The notes under the pieces: generated by a model
Seen by the model: the letters and a program-made list of their open reading frames with translations, nothing else
The model's database searches: none
Told to the model about the DNA's origin: nothing
Source of the DNA: Lindgomyces ingoldianus
Taxonomy: Eukaryota; Ascomycota; Dothideomycetes; Pleosporales; Lindgomycetaceae
Direction of reading: 5' to 3'
DNA length: 63,451 bases
Assembly (NCBI RefSeq): GCF_010093535.1
Contig: NW_022985177.1
Location: 1,232,265-1,295,715 of the forward strand
Position numbers and translations under genes: made by a program
Part shown: piece by piece, positions 1 to 13,600 of the stretch
Position numbering within the stretch: position 1 is the stretch's first letter
How the letters are laid out: each line of letters opens with the position of its first letter

Positions 1-288
1 GTATGTTGCTGCATTTTGCAGCATTTTGCAGCATTTTGCAGCATTTTGCAGCATGTTGCAGCAAATTGCAGCATTTTGCAGCAAATTGCAGCATGTTGCA
101 AGCTGGTCGCGCATAGGGCTAGTGCGCGAGGGACTCGGATCGGAAAAACAAAAGCCGAGCAACACGAGTAGAGCAGAAAAAGGATCGATAAATCACGACA
201 ATCAATACAATCAATCAATCATCCCATACATCATATCCAAACCCATCATTCATCTCAGGAAGCCTAGAAACAGTGCTTCAATCTAACA
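1..288 (-). mobile_element. Truncated LTR-like element A (copy A1)
   Basis: Reverse-oriented copy of a short repeat seen complete at 40323-40642. In element orientation it begins TGTTAGATTGAAGC (here at 288 running down). It then has a Ser/Arg-codable GC-richer block and a 10-bp minisatellite, and it is cut off by the window start. The complete copy has TG...CA ends and a 5-bp TSD, so an LTR (solo) is the best reading, although no internal region for this family is present in the window. The next bases outside it are CATAG (289-293). Confidence 0.75.
11..100. repeat. 10-bp minisatellite inside element A1
   Basis: Nine consecutive 10-bp units of the form GCATTTTGCA, with variants GCATGTTGCA and GCAAATTGCA. 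The complete copy A2 (40510-40555) has about five such units, so copy number varies between copies. The window start, the window end and the N gap at 42676 all fall in or right beside this array. Confidence 0.9.
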
Positions 289-390
289 CATAGTAGTTTT
301 TACTTAGAAAAGATAAGTAAGCTACCTTTATATAATTAACTTAAAAAATAAGGATGCTGCACAATAATATGTTAAGTAATATATAAAAAA

Positions 391-1030
391 GGTATATATT
401 ACATTTATGTGTTAACTAGAGGTAGCATTTAACTTATCTATTACTACACAAACTATAAACTTTTTGCATAATAATATTAACACACTTAATATACAAATCT
501 AATAGTAGATAGATAATAGTAAGCATAGTCTTACCTTATTACTATTATAGCTTAATAGTGCAAAGCTATTTATCTTTATAAATAAATTATTTACTAATAA
601 TAAAGACCTTAGCTTACAGCTAAGATTTTTAATTATATTAAGTAATAAAAACTATGTAAAGTAAAGTAACTACTTTAAAATACTAAGTAATATTATACAC
701 TAGAATTTTACTAAGTGTAAAAAAGTAACTAAAATTGTTCTTACTAGCAAACTATATAAAATAGTTAAAGAGTTTAATAATATAATTACTTTTAGTATAA
801 CTTTATAGTAAATTATATAAATACTTAAACTACTACTAATCTTAGTAGTAATCTATATAGATTTAAAGTTTTTATATAATTACCTAGTTAAGCTAGGCAC
901 TACTAGTAAAAAGTAACTTATAATTAACATTATATTACTCTATAAATTATACAAGAAAAGGGAAATTACTAAAATAAAGTAAATTAATAGTAAAGACAAC
1001 TTAGTAGACGTATGTATAAAAAAAACACTA
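391..1030 (+). pseudogene. Copia RNase H / Pol C-terminus, RIP-degraded
   Basis: Read through its stops in shifting frames, this stretch follows the C-terminal part of fungal Ty1/copia polyproteins. Around 410-440 it gives a residue run close to the family's PEAAFDLS block. Around 590-640 a region resembles the block that carries the RNase H aspartates (INKLFTNNKDLSLQL). At 880-1020 it resembles LYDCLVKLGTT...EKR and the final NPADAMTK-like block. Many TAA/TAG codons and Lys/Asn-rich substitutions fit C-to-T and G-to-A mutation. It is a dead fragment of F1. The class assignment is by recalled family motifs, not by a search. Confidence 0.65.
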
Positions 1031-1818
1031 AATTAAGCTTTTTAATTATTAGTCCTAACTAACTGCCTCTCTGTTTAAATAGAAGCATCTGTAGACTAGC
1101 TAGATCCTGTGCGCAAAGATGCCTTAGACTAACTAGACTAATAACACTTTTATATAAAGCTTATCTTTTTTATTTTTTTTATACACACTTATTTTTTCTT
1201 AGTATAAGATTAGAAAAGAAAAATATGTAAAAAAAACAGTCTATTTATCTAGTATATAGAAAAAGAAAAAGCTACTACCCTCTTCCCCCCCCTCTCTAGA
1301 ACACACCACCCCTTATGTATAGTAGTTACAATGCAGACTACAGCTCTACTATACGCATAAGGCGCAGGCATTAGCCTAGAAGTTAGCTAGCATATAACAC
1401 TTAATAAAAAAAAAGCACTAGTAGTGCTGCTATAATAATAAGCATATAAAGTTACTAGAACTTAACTGCAACTCTAGACTAAGACTGCATAGAAGTACCC
1501 CTTATAACACATAACCTTTGCTGCTTACAGCTGCAGATTAGTGCTAGTAAGTAAGATAATATTAATATTATAAAATAATAAAGCTGCTACATACTACTTC
1601 TTAGCCTATCTATAATTAGCATTTTATATAAAAAGAAAGTAGAAAAGCTAAAAGAATTTATATATTTATGCTAAGATGCTAAATAAACTACTAATTAGTA
1701 GTAGAACTAGTTAAAAGGGTAACGCAAATGCGCCCTAGGCTGCTAGACTGCACAAGGACGTTAAAGACGCCCGCACTAACAGCGCTAGTAGTAGAGGAGG
1801 AAGGCTAGAGAGACATCT

Positions 1819-1821
<3 letters not shown>

Positions 1822-1849
<28 letters not shown>
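1822..1849. repeat. (TG)14 microsatellite
   Basis: Fourteen TG units in the 3' untranslated part of copia F1. A poly-A run follows at about 1885-1902. It is a simple repeat inside the retroelement with no sign of function. Confidence 0.95.
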
Positions 1850-1852
<3 letters not shown>

Positions 1853-2251
1853 GCGGGAGTATCTGTCACTGTTAGCACTATATAAAAAAAAAAAAAAAAA
1901 AAGGGTAGAGAATTATATAGTAGGGCTTAGAAAGTAAAGAATAAGAAAAAAAAAGAAAAAAAAAAGACCTTATTATATACACCTTTTTACACACCTGCCT
2001 ACATAAAGATTGTACACTATTTTAGTATAAAAACTCTGTATAAAACAGCTTATACACTACTAAATTACTTATAAGGTAAGTGTATAACAGCTAGATAATA
2101 ATAGCCTAAAATACTTTACACTATTTATAAAGCTATTTACATAGCGTAACTAGCTTATCTTAATGTATAGCATTACTAAGGCAAGTTCTAATAAATAGGG
2201 TAGAGTAAAGGCAGAACATAATTAGATAGACTTACATAGACAGAAGAGAAG

Positions 2252-2855
2252 TGTTACAGTCTACGGTTGGACGAGCGTAACTCCACCAGCAGTGCTCCAC
2301 GATCTAGCTGGGTTGGGGCAGGGCTCGCTTATGGACCAGTCGGAACACACGGAAGCGGCACAGCTGCCCGCAATAATGGAGGAATGCGTTGTCCAATAGG
2401 GAGGACAGGCCGCGAGGACAGGCCGCGAGTCCAGGGAGCCTAAGGAGCTCAAGGGAGCTCACCTTAGCGGGCTCCATGAACTCTACAAGCTCCCCTTAGC
2501 ACCCTCCGCACATGTATATAGTTCCCACATTAAACAACCTTTAGAAGGTGTGTTTAATGTTTAGTTTACTCTTTACATAGACTAAGTAGCATTTAGCTTT
2601 CTAAAGAGCTGCAATACTATTTATATATCTTGCACTATATATACCTCTAACCCTGTCTAACAGGACTGTTTAACCCTGGCCACTATACTGCCGCACATAG
2701 GGCAAACTACGATCTGGTCACTCTACCTCCCCTCTAGTAGCCTAATAGCCTATACGTAGGACTGTACACCCTACTGTTAGCCCCTATCACCTGTCCTACT
2801 TCCCCTCTAGGAATATTATAGACCTAAGTGCTTCTACAAAGCAAGGATTATAACA
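2252..2855 (+). repeat. 5' LTR of gypsy B1
   Basis: Starts TGTTACAGTC and ends GGATTATAACA, giving imperfect 7-bp terminal inverted repeats. A TATATAG box lies at about 2514-2520. The outer 150 bp are GC-rich and little mutated, while the inner half carries more C-to-T and G-to-A changes than the same part of the 3' LTR. Open frames in it (2261-2452 on the minus strand) are incidental. Confidence 0.93.
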
Positions 2856-4800
2856 TTAAACACTACCCCCTTTAAAAAGTATAACTACTTAACTAGACCT
2901 AGATACAAACATAGCCTATGCAGCCCTATTAGGGTCTATAAAGGTTCTAACCTAAAGCAAAGCTATTCTAGCAGAACAAATTAATACAATCTAGGATAAC
3001 ATTAAGAAACTCTAGTAGATTAGTAAAGAAATTAGTAAACTAGTAAATCTTTAATAAAAAGTTATAAGCCTTTACTAAAAAGTAATAAAATTGCAAAACA
3101 CTACTAGACCTATAAGCCTTTAGAAGGCAATAAGTCACGTCTATTAAATACATAAACTATAAGTAGAGTTAGCTAAAGTACAAAACATCTTAACTAAGAA
3201 AGTAAGTATTGCAGCTAAGAAGACTTTAAAACTAGCCTTTTTAAAGCTTTTTAGAGAATTACTAAAGGACCTTTATTTATTCTTTATAAAATGTTATCTC
3301 TATATGTAATACAACACAGAAGCATTTTAGACTAATGTAGAAATAATATCCTAGATAGGACTACACCTAGAAGGCCCCCCTGCAATTTAGTTCTAACTCT
3401 ACGCAGACAACTAGATAGACTTTAGGGCTAATAGCGTAACACTTACCTGTTACGGTCTACGGTTAGACCAGCGTAACTCCACCGGCAGTGCTCCACAATC
3501 TAGCTGGATTGGGACAGGGCTCGCTTATGCACCAGTCGGAGGACACGGACACAGCGCAGCTGCCTGCAGTAGTGGAGGAATGCGTCGTCTAATAGGGAAG
3601 CAGGACGCGAGTCCTGAAGAAGTCTTGGCGAGTTCAGCGAGTTTAAACAAGTTGGCAGTACAGCCAGTACAGCCAAACTCAGAGAGCTTGTCTAAACTCG
3701 CCTTAGCACCCCCAGCACATGTATATAGTTCTTACATTATACAACCCTTAGAGGATGTGTTTAACGTTTAGTTTATTCTCTACATAGACTAAGTAGCATT
3801 TAGCTTTCTAAAGAGCTGCAATACTATTTGTATATCTTGCACCATATATACCTCCAATTCTGTCCAACAGGACCGTTTGACCCGGCCTCCCTACTGCCGC
3901 ACACAGGGCAAACCACGATCCGGTCACTCTCCTCCCCTCTAGTAGCCCATTAGCCTGTACGTAGGACTGTACACCCTACCGGTTGGCCCCTTACCACCCG
4001 TCCTACTCATCCCCTAGGAATACCATCAGACCCGAGTGCTTCCACAAAGCAAGGATTGTAACATTACCCTAGAAACAGAAGAAGTGTTTAGCAGTATTAA
4101 AAATTTTAAAAAAGCCTTAACAGCTATTTATAGAACTTTAGATAAGAAGAAAATTGCAGCTAATAAACTAAACACTATAAAACAGGGCAGCAGCCTAGTC
4201 TAGAACTACGCAGCACACTTTAGAGAATAATTAGCTATCTATAAATAAACAGACTAAAAAGCTCTCTATTGCATGTTCTATAACAGACTAAGTAAAATAG
4301 TAAAAGATAAATTTATACATAGTAATAAGCTAACTACTCTTAAAAACTTTATTATATAAGTAATAACCTATAACAACTGTTATAAGAAGCGTGAAAGAGA
4401 AAAAAAATAGAAAGGAACTCTCTAGAAACTAAAGTTTGTTCTAAAGAAAAAGAAGCTTTTATAATATAATAAAAAACCTATAGACCTTAGTTACATAAAG
4501 CATACATAAAGCCCTTTTTTAAGAAAGAGCTAAGTTCTAGGATGTAATAAGCTGCCTCTAACAAAGAAACAATAAAAGTAGTTAAAGGACAAGGCCTGCC
4601 TAAACTATAGAAAAGTAGGACATTTCTGCTAAAATTACCTATACTTCTAGAAGAGAGAGAAGAAAAATACTACTATAATAATAAAAGCTATTACTGCTAA
4701 ATACAGCCTTATAGACAAGGAAATATTAAAAAGACTAAATAATAGACTTTACTAGTAATGTAAAGGAAACTATTTTTTAAGCAACTGCTTTAAAGCATAC
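2856..4800 (+). pseudogene. gag of gypsy B1, RIP-degraded
   Basis: Internal region directly after the 5' LTR, interrupted by the solo LTR at 3448-4063. Translation through stops gives a Gag-like, Lys/Leu-rich protein. It ends in a CCHC zinc-knuckle relic at 4597-4638, in which the first Cys, the Gly-His pair and the third Cys remain while the second and last Cys codons have become Tyr (TGT/TGC to TAT/TAC). That is the expected G-to-A effect. The same segments occur in B3 (29565-30496, 37139-37370) and inverted in B4 (61340-62184). Confidence 0.75.
3448..4063 (+). mobile_element. Solo LTR of family B inside B1
   Basis: Begins TGTTACGGTCTACGG and ends GGATTGTAACA, with perfect TGTTAC/GTAACA ends. 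It is flanked by TTACC at 3443-3447 and 4064-4068. It sits in the gag of its own family and is clearly less mutated than the host element's LTRs, keeping for example CCGGTT and CCCGAGTGCTTCC. It is therefore a later insertion reduced by LTR-LTR recombination. The 63-codon open frame over its middle is not a gene. Confidence 0.93.
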
Positions 4801-5329
4801 TAGGAAGTAGCTATTTAGAACTTTAGTAGCTTAGATATAGTGTTGCAGGACCTTATAATTCTTAAAGAATATCGAGAAAAGACTTAAATCTAAGAATATA
4901 TTATAAACATTTAAAAAAAAGAAAAATAATTTCTCCTTTAAGACTAGACCTTTAGTACTTTAGTAAGAGAACTCTCTAGACAGTTCTAGGAATGTAAATG
5001 CTAAAAGTGTAGTCTACAACATAACTACCTAAGTTACTGCATAGTTATGCTTTACTAAATAAACATTAGCAACAACTACCTTACATTTAACATTATATAG
5101 CAAATAGCTAAAGTTAAATATAACATTATAAATAATAAAGAATAATAGTAGTTCTTTGTTAAGATCTAAGACTAGAAACTAGAAGAACTAGGTAGACCTG
5201 CTAGGTTTAAAGTACTAAAGCTAGTACCTAGAAAACCTAAGACACCACTTCTAAGCCTTGTAATTAGTAGGAAGGCTTTAGTAATGCAATAGAGCTATAG
5301 CTAGTGTGTACTCTGCAGAAATAACACTT

Positions 5330-5647
5330 TGTTACGATTGTGCACAAGTAAGGTTATAGAGCTTTAAGGAGGTCTAGTTTAATTACTATGTAAGGTATTA
5401 TAGTAGGTACAAGATGTTGTGTAAGGAACAGGAAGGTTTAAGAGGAAATTAGTAATTAAATACTTAGCTTAGAAGTCTAAGCGCTTTAGGTATAAATTAA
5501 GCCTATTCTAGGTTTAGTTAGTGTTAAGGCAGTTTATACTTAAGTTTATGTCTATGTTATGTTATGTTTATGTTAGACGTGCACTAATAATACTCTAGTA
5601 CATGTCTAATACAGTTATGTCTAGGATCTAGAGAGGATACTGTAACA
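5330..5647 (-). repeat. Left (3') LTR of element C
   Basis: Starts TGTTACGATTGTGCACAAG and ends GGATACTGTAACA. It is aligned base for base with the right LTR; all differences noticed are transitions. Confidence 0.92.
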
Positions 5648-8600
5648 GTACTCCCCCTCTTATTAAGAAGGGAATTCTTTACATTAGTAGTTCTAGCATT
5701 AGGTTGTCTTTGTTAGGGTACAGGTTTAGTTTAGATAGGTATTAGGCGTAGAATTAGGTTACTATAGAGTTCTTTTGTAGAGCTTCTACAGGTTCCTACA
5801 ACAGTTTATTATATCTAGTTTATTTTATAAAGTATTTATAAATATGTTTTTTTTTATTAAACTAGATCTATTTAACATCTTTTATAATATATTCTAGTTT
5901 ATTATTTATAATAATAGGTTTAGGTAGCAGGTTTAGCTGTCTAGGTAGATAGTTAGATTTAGAGGCTACTTAGCGCAGCAACAATACGTGGAACACAGGG
6001 TGTATCTTTATGCTGTTAGGTAGGATTAATTAGTAAGTGTGTAAAGAGACTATATAGGCTACTATAAAGAGGCTAAGGTTCTTTTAATTAAGTTTTTTTA
6101 ATTATTAGTTTATTTAAATATTTCTAGTGTCTAGCTAGACCTTCTTGCTAGCTGCATACGCAGGGGCAGAGGTTTAAAATTAGTTTGTGTACTCTTATTA
6201 AAAAGCTTAAGCTTATGTAAGCTTTTTATAAACATATTTAAATATATTTTAGATTTTGTTAATAAGTCTATTTACATCTATTACTTATATAGATTAATAA
6301 GTTAGTTAGAGGGTATTTAAAAGTAGTTTAAATCTTATTTAAAGGTAGTATCTATAGTTTACTAAAAATAGAGATACTTATGTTAATTTAAATGTTATGT
6401 TATTAGCTTTAAACTATGCTGTAGCTAACTATTTTACCTAGTTATTTTACTAGTAGTTTATGTACACTTATAGAACTTATTTTATTACAGTGTTTATGTT
6501 CTTAGTCTAGCTGTTAGTCTTTAGGTAAAAAGCTGTAGATAAATAAGAGATAATTTAAAGCTGTTTATAGAGTTTGTCTTAGAAAGCTAAGATAAACTAT
6601 GTACCTCTATCTAATATAATTATGTTAGGCAGGCTATAGTAAACTTATACATATTAGTAGAATAACTAGGCTATATTAGGGGCAGTTATAGAGGAACATA
6701 GTATTAGGTGTTAATACTTAGTTAAGTAATTAACAACTACTATAATATTTATATACTCTTTAGATAGAAGTAGGTTTATAATAAAATTAATTAATATGTC
6801 TTTCTAAGCTTATTTAGAGATTAGAAGTAGTTTAAGTAGGCTATTATACTTTTTTTAAGAGGCCTTTACTTTATAGCAAGTATAGCAACATAATATATAT
6901 TAGCGTACAGTATAGAACATGCGGGGCCAGTAGTACTCTCTCTGTAGTAGGTTAAGAGTCTTTCCTCTGCCTAGGTGTTCTCTAATAGGCAAGTTATGTA
7001 CAATTTAGAGTAGTTTAATTCTTAGTTTATTAGAATTAGAGATTATAAGTTAGTTATAGTAATATAGCTTACTATTTTAGTTTTTATAGTTAGCTAGTGT
7101 TACCTTTTTTAACTAACTAGCGCTATTTTAGAGCAGGTCTAAAGTTTTTTAGATAAATTTATTATTTAAATACTTATTAGTAATAATTTAATTAATTATC
7201 TAATTTATTTTATTTAGGTTAAAGTCTAAAAATAGCTTAAGTTAAAGTAAAGTTTAGTATTAAGCCTTTTATGCTTCTTTTTAAGCAGAGATGTTTTAGA
7301 ATTGCTTTATAAAGGCATCTAGTTTCTTTTTATTTTAACTAGAATAATAAGTAATCTTAAAATTAAAATAAGATAAGTATTTAGACTAATAGGCTTATTA
7401 GTAGCTAAGTTATTTTATAGTTGTAAAGTACTACAAGTTCTTATAGTTAAATAAGACCTGTATTAGATGCGCTGCACCTTCTAGTTTAGGTTGCTATTGT
7501 TTAAAGTAGCGTACTATAGCAAGTAATTTTTTGTTGTAGATCTTATAATTACCTTTTACAAAACTTATTTTTTTTAAAAAGTATGTAATAGGCCTAATAG
7601 TCCTGTCTAGCTTAGTCTAGGAGAGAACTTCTGCTACTATGTAGTCTAAGGCATTAGCTTCTATAAGTATTAGTAGTTTAGAGTTAAAGTAGTAAAGTAT
7701 TAAAGCTTTAGTAAAGGCTTTCTTTAGCTAGTTAAAAAACTATTAGTAATTTAAGTTAAAGTTAAATTAAATCTTTTTCTTAGTAAGTGTAATTATAGGG
7801 CTTACTTACTGCAAAAAGTTATTAATAAATTATTAGTAAAAGTTAGTAAATTTTATAAAAGCTTAAATATCTTTTATATCTTTTAAGTATTACTAATCTA
7901 GCACAGTCTAAACCTTAATAGGGTCTATTTAGATACTATCTATAGAGATTACATATTCTAAATATATAACCTTTAATTAGTAGAACTTACATTTGTCTAT
8001 GTTAAGTTATAGACCTGCTTCTTTTATAGCCTTTAGCACTAGGCGTACATACTGTTTATGCTCTAAAAGGCTATTACTATAGATTAGAATATTATTAATA
8101 TACATAGTGTAAAACATGTCTAGGTAGGGTTAGAGCAAGTTATTTACAAAATATTAAAAAGTACTAGGTGTGTTAGCTAAGCTAAAGGGCATTACTAAGT
8201 ACTTAAATAGTCTATATTAGGTCTAAAACGCTGTTAGCTACTTATTACCCTTTACTATCTTTAGCTTATTAAAGGCAGTAATAATATCTAACTTTATAAA
8301 ATACTTTACTTTACTTAGTTAGCTTAGAGTTTCCTGTAAAAAAAGAATTAAGTATTAGTTTTTAATAGTAATAGTGTTTAGTTCTTAGTAGTTAACATAG
8401 AATTAAAGCCTACTTTTAAGTTTTTTTATAAATAGTATAAGTAACACTACTAGTAAAAAGCTAGCTTAAATAAACCCTTTCTCTAAGTTCTTATTAAGGT
8501 ATTTTTAGAGCACTTTTAATTTATTTAGTAACATTTTATATAGTAGCCTATAACTAGGTTGTTTACTAGGCTTAAGAGTTATTTAGTAATTATACAGATG

Positions 8601-10675
8601 TTATATTAAAAGCTTATTAGACTTATCTTAGAAAAAAATATGCAATAGGTTATAGTAGTCTTAAAGGACTATTATTTTTAAGTTAGTATGTTTTTAAAGA
8701 GCTAAAGCTTAGTCTATATTAGAAATTATAACTATGTAGATTTTGTAATCTAGTTATTAAGCTAGAGTTATAAATAAAGCAGGTTCTATGTAGCAGATGT
8801 CTATCTACTGTTTAAGTCCTAGTTTATGTTTAAATTAAGTAAGTAAAAATTTTTTAAAAGCTTTTTCTTCTTTAAGTTTAAGTAGTTATTAAATTATTTT
8901 ACATAGCCTATTTTAGTAAGAGGCCTAGCTTGTTAGCCTTACTTAAGTAGTTTTTTTCTAAGTTATTAAAAAGTAAGTTTAAAAACCTTCTATATTAAGT
9001 GCTACTTAGGTGTTGTTTAGGTGTAAGCGTAAGCATACATCTTAGCATTAAGAAGAGTTAAAGTTTAAGACTTACTCTTAGTAATTAAAGGCAACTTTAT
9101 GCTAATATAGCTATAGTTATTCTAAGATTAAGTTATAACATTCTATGTTTATTACATAAAGCTTAATCTACTTCTTATAGTGTTAGAAGGTAATTATAAT
9201 AGTTATAGTATAAAAAATAGAACTTTTTTTAAGTTATTTTCTATTAAATCTAGTTAAGTAAATTATTTAAGTAAGTAGTATTAATTAAAGATTTAGTTTA
9301 CATGCTAGTTTTTTATTAATGTAACTTATGCTATTTACTCTTAAGTTAATAAAAGCTTATATTAAGGCTAATATAGTTTTTTATTATAAATATATAAAAA
9401 TATTAAATTAGTACTTTTAGTTATTAGTAGAGGACTTAGCTTATAAGTTAGTAGAGATTTAGTGTTAAATTAGTCCTAGGGGGCAACTTAGCCCTAGGAC
9501 AAGCCTTTTTACAGGCTTCTACTGCTATAGCTGCGGCTATGTTAAGAGTGGCAAAGAGGATTAGAGCTTAAATACAAGTTAGAGCCCTTATAGAAATAAA
9601 ATTAAAATAGTAAAAATCTTTAATAAGTACTAGTAGCACTACTTATGTAGACTTAAAAAAGGGGAATAAAGTAGTTTTAAAAAATATAACTATACTTACT
9701 ACACTTAAAGCATTAACTTTTTTTCTTATAATCTTTACGCTTTTTAGAACTAACTAAAGCATAATTTAAATTAATTTTTATTATGTTAAGGTTCTTATTT
9801 ATAACTGCGCTAGTTTAGGGGCGTATTAGGGCTTGTATAGGGAGGAACCTTATGTTATTATTATAGGTAGCAATTAGGTTTACATACGCGTTAAGGTTGT
9901 TTAGAAGAGGTTCTACTACTATAGCGCGTTATAGTTTAGTTAAAAGAGAGTTATATAGGGCTGTAATTAGACCTATCTTATTTAGGCCTATATTAAATGC
10001 AAGTTAGTAAAACTTAGTAAAGTGTAAAGTAAAGCTTTTTTTTTTTATTATAAAGTGTTTAGGCAACTTAGGGCTGTTAACTCTTTATTTAAGTCTCTAT
10101 AAGTTACTTACAGAAACGCTATAAATTAATCTAAGTTAATAATATTTTTATTTATTAGTAAGTTAATAAAGGCTATTACATTATAGTTAAGTTAAGAGTA
10201 GGCATATAGTAACTAAAAGTGTTTAAAAAGGAATTAGTCTATATTTTCTTTAAGTTTATATTATAGCTTGCGTAAGAAGAAAAGTAGGTCTTTTTATTTT
10301 CTATTAAATAGTAAGGGATTAGGGAGTTAGTTAGATTTTATTACTAAGTTAGAAAAGTTATAGGTTATAGGCAGTGTTAGGTAGAAAAGAGTTAAGCTAT
10401 CTCTAGACTTCTAAGTAAGCTTTAAGGCTAGTAAGTTCTTAGTTCCTACTACTATAACAAAAGTTAAGGCAGAAATAAACTACTTAATAATATAAAGCTA
10501 TTTTTTAAAGTTTTTTTAAAAAGCTTTAAAGCTTATAACATAGCAGCTTTCTTATAAAGTAAGCGCTTTTTAGAAAGCTTCTTAGCTTACTTTAATAGCT
10601 TAGAGTTATGTAAGTACTAAGCTTATTAGATTAGATTTAAAAGCTATTCTTAGCTAAAGTTTTAACACAACATAA

Positions 10676-10993
10676 TATTATAATTATGCACAAGTAAGGT
10701 TATAGAGCTTTAAGAAGGTCTAGTTTAATTACTATGTAAAGTATTATAGTAATTATAAGATGTTATGTAAAAAACAGAAAGGTTTAGAAAGAAATTAGTA
10801 ATTAAATACTTAGCTTAGAAGTCTAAGCGCTTTAGGTATAAATTAAGCCTGTTCTAGGTTTAGTTAGTGTTAAGGCAGTTTGTGCTTAAGTTTATGTCTG
10901 TGTTGTGTTGTGTTTGTGTCAGACGTGCACTAATAATACTCTAGTACGCGTCTAATACAGTTATGTCTGGGATCCGGGGAGGATACCGTGACA
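10676..10993 (-). repeat. Right (5') LTR of element C
   Basis: Same 318-bp length as the left LTR. Its inner end is strongly mutated (TATTATAATTATGCACAAG), whereas the outer 90 bp stay GC-rich (GGGATCCGGGGAGGATACCG). This is one of the clearest cases of the outer-edge sparing described in the findings. Confidence 0.92.
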
Positions 10994-11778
10994 CACCTTT
11001 AGCACTAATAATTGCTAATAGAAAAAACACCTTGTATAAGTAGTATAAACACAAGAATACTCTTAGTAGACCTAAGAGAGTCCTCTTAACACTCTACATA
11101 GACCTAATAATTGTTTATACCCCTAGTACTAATGCACACAATGTTATTATGTTAAGCATTAGAATGACAAGCACTAAGCAGGCTAGTAGCCTACATAGAA
11201 AAAGAACTATAATAAGTGCTTATAGTAAGGAACAGCCTTAGCCTGCAAAACTACAAATTGCTATACCTGTTAAACCGCCCCCCTACATAAATAGAAAGAA
11301 TAAGTAAAATGTAAAGAATAAAATAACTACAGGTTCTACTACTTTTAGTAGAAGGCAGCAAGAAAAGAAGACTATCTAACATTACACTATTTAGTTAAAG
11401 ACTATAAGTGTAAAGTAGCTAACTGCTGCAACTAGAAACACTAGACCTATAAGAAAAGAAAGAATAAATTTAATAATAACTTATAAGACATTAACTTGTA
11501 TTCCCTCCTAGATAAGAAAGTCCTCTATAATATATTAGCTATAGTTACAGTAGGATAAGAGGCAGGACACAGCCTAACTACCACCTTTACATACAAGAAA
11601 CAGTCAGGGCTAGCCCTTATAGACAGCAGATGTACCTTTACTACAGTAGATAAAGACTAGGTAGAATAATAAAGCATTTTGTTTTAAATTAAAATAAACC
11701 TATTTAAGGTAACCTTAGCTAACGCATCCTTAATAGAATACAGCAAAGGATAGATTAACCTAGAAACATATAAGAAAG

Positions 11779-12007
11779 TGTTTGCATTGGTGACACTCGG
11801 ATGCGTCGTCACCATAGTCGCACGATAGTCGGATGTGTCGTCACACGATGATCATGCGTCGGCACCATAGTCGTATGCATCTCAGCACAGTCTCTTGCCA
11901 CGACTCACCCACTTATTTCGCATATATATAGACTCCTGCATAGGACTCCTCTAGCAATAGAATACAATGCAGTTCCTCATGCCTTTGGTGCCCCACATAG
12001 CTTCACA
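11779..12007 (+). mobile_element. Solo LTR D1 (229 bp)
   Basis: TGTTTGCA start, CTTCACA end, flanked by GAAAG at 11774-11778 and 12008-12012. It carries degenerate ATGCGTCGTCACC-type repeats in the first half and a TATATATAG box near 11930. It is GC-rich and not visibly RIP-mutated, in sharp contrast with the surrounding pol. Other copies are D2 (18050-18277) and D3 (59311-59533). Confidence 0.93.
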
Positions 12008-13600
12008 GAAAGACTTTAAAACCCTAAACATAAAAGACTAAAGATTTATAAACATACTTCTACTAAGAGGCAGATATAATGTAATTTTAGGATATAATTA
12101 GCTTAGGAAGCATAACCCTGTAATTAACTAGAGAATAATAACTATAGAAACCTCTAAAGATTACAAACACATAACCTAGTTAGCATACTATAATAACTAA
12201 TGCATAGTCTACAAACAAGAAAAACAGGGTAGTAGTTACTACCCTAAGAAAAGAAAACTTTAGAAGTTTCTTTATTAAAAACTTAAAGCATAAGTAATAA
12301 AAGTAATAAAAAAAAAGCTTAAAAAAGTTTTTTATAAAGAAATTAAGACTAATAAAGATGTAAAATAAATTAGAATCTTCTAAATCTAGAAAAAAGGCAG
12401 TATTCTTATAGAATATAAGAACTACTAAGACATGTTTAAGACGCCTACTAATCTAGAAGAACTGCCCCTGCACTAGCCCTAGGATTACGCTATTAATTTA
12501 ATAAAAAACTATAACCTAAAAACTTATAAGCTTCGCCCCCTAATAAGGATATAAAAAGAAGCCTTGCAGGAATATGTTAACTAAATGTTAGCATAAGGCT
12601 ATATTTAAGAAAGCCACAGCCTAGTTGCTTTAGCAGTAGTTTTTGTAAAAAAGAAAGAAGAAAAAATCTAAGTCTGTTAGAATTACAAGACTTTAAATAA
12701 TAACATAATTTAAGATTAATTTCCTTTACTAATTATATAAGATATTATAAACTAACTAAAAGGAACCTAGTACTTTATAAAGTTTAATGTGCAAGACAGA
12801 TTTAACAAAATAAGGATAAAAGAAAGAGATAAGTAGCTTATAGCATTTAGAACTTTATAGAGACTTTATAAACTACTAGTAATGCTATTTAGCTTAACAA
12901 ACACCCTAGTAACATTCTAGCAAATTATTAACACAGCCCTTAATTTATATCTTAATGTCTTTACTCTAGTATACCTAGATAACGTCCTTATCTACTTAAA
13001 GAATAGCCTAGAAGACTATATACAGAAGGTACAAAAAGTTCTAGAAAAGCTAAAGAAGTATAGACTTTATTTACAGCTCTCTAAATATAAATTTTACATT
13101 ACTTAAATAAAATACTTAGGATTTATAATTAACAGTAAGAAAATAAAGATTAACTTAGCTAAAATATAAAAAGTACTTAAATAGCTAGAACCTATAATAG
13201 TTAAGAAAGTTAAGGGATTTCTTAGACTATTAGGCTATGTTAGACAAATAATTAGAGACTACTTAAAAATTACTATACCCTTAATAAACACTACTACTAA
13301 GGAGTAGGTAATAGCAAAGTTTGTCTAAACCTTATAAATAAATAAAGCATTTATAACGCTAAAACAAGCTATAATAGCTAAACTAGTGCTAAGAATGTAC
13401 AACCCACAACTAGATACTAAGATCTACATAGATGCATCCTTAGGAGCTAGTAGAGCAGCATTTTACTAAAAGCAGGAGAACAAAAAGTGGCACTTAGTAG
13501 CGTATTACTTAGCTAAGTTCTTAGGACCTAAAGCTAGCTACAGTATACCTAATAAAAAGCTAAAAGCTATACTAAACACAGTAAGAGTATAGGCTATAGA

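Larger units (their letters stand above)
5330..10993 (-). mobile_element. Ty3/gypsy element C, minus strand
   Basis: Flanking LTRs are 318 bp each. Target duplication is CACTT (5325-5329) against CACCT (10994-10998), differing by one C-to-T. A pyrimidine tract right after the left LTR (CTCCCCCTCTTATT, from about 5651) is the reverse of a polypurine tract, so the element reads leftward. The reverse-transcriptase YxDD block is found on the minus strand at 8091-8102, now YINN (Asp codons GAT/GAC changed to AAT). The element is inserted in the protease/RT part of gypsy B1. No intact frame remains. Confidence 0.9.

Noticed and set aside
2261..3771. 63-codon frames at 2261-2452, 3580-3771 and 16461-16652
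   Set aside because: All lie in the GC-rich part of family B LTRs, on either strand, with no protein features.
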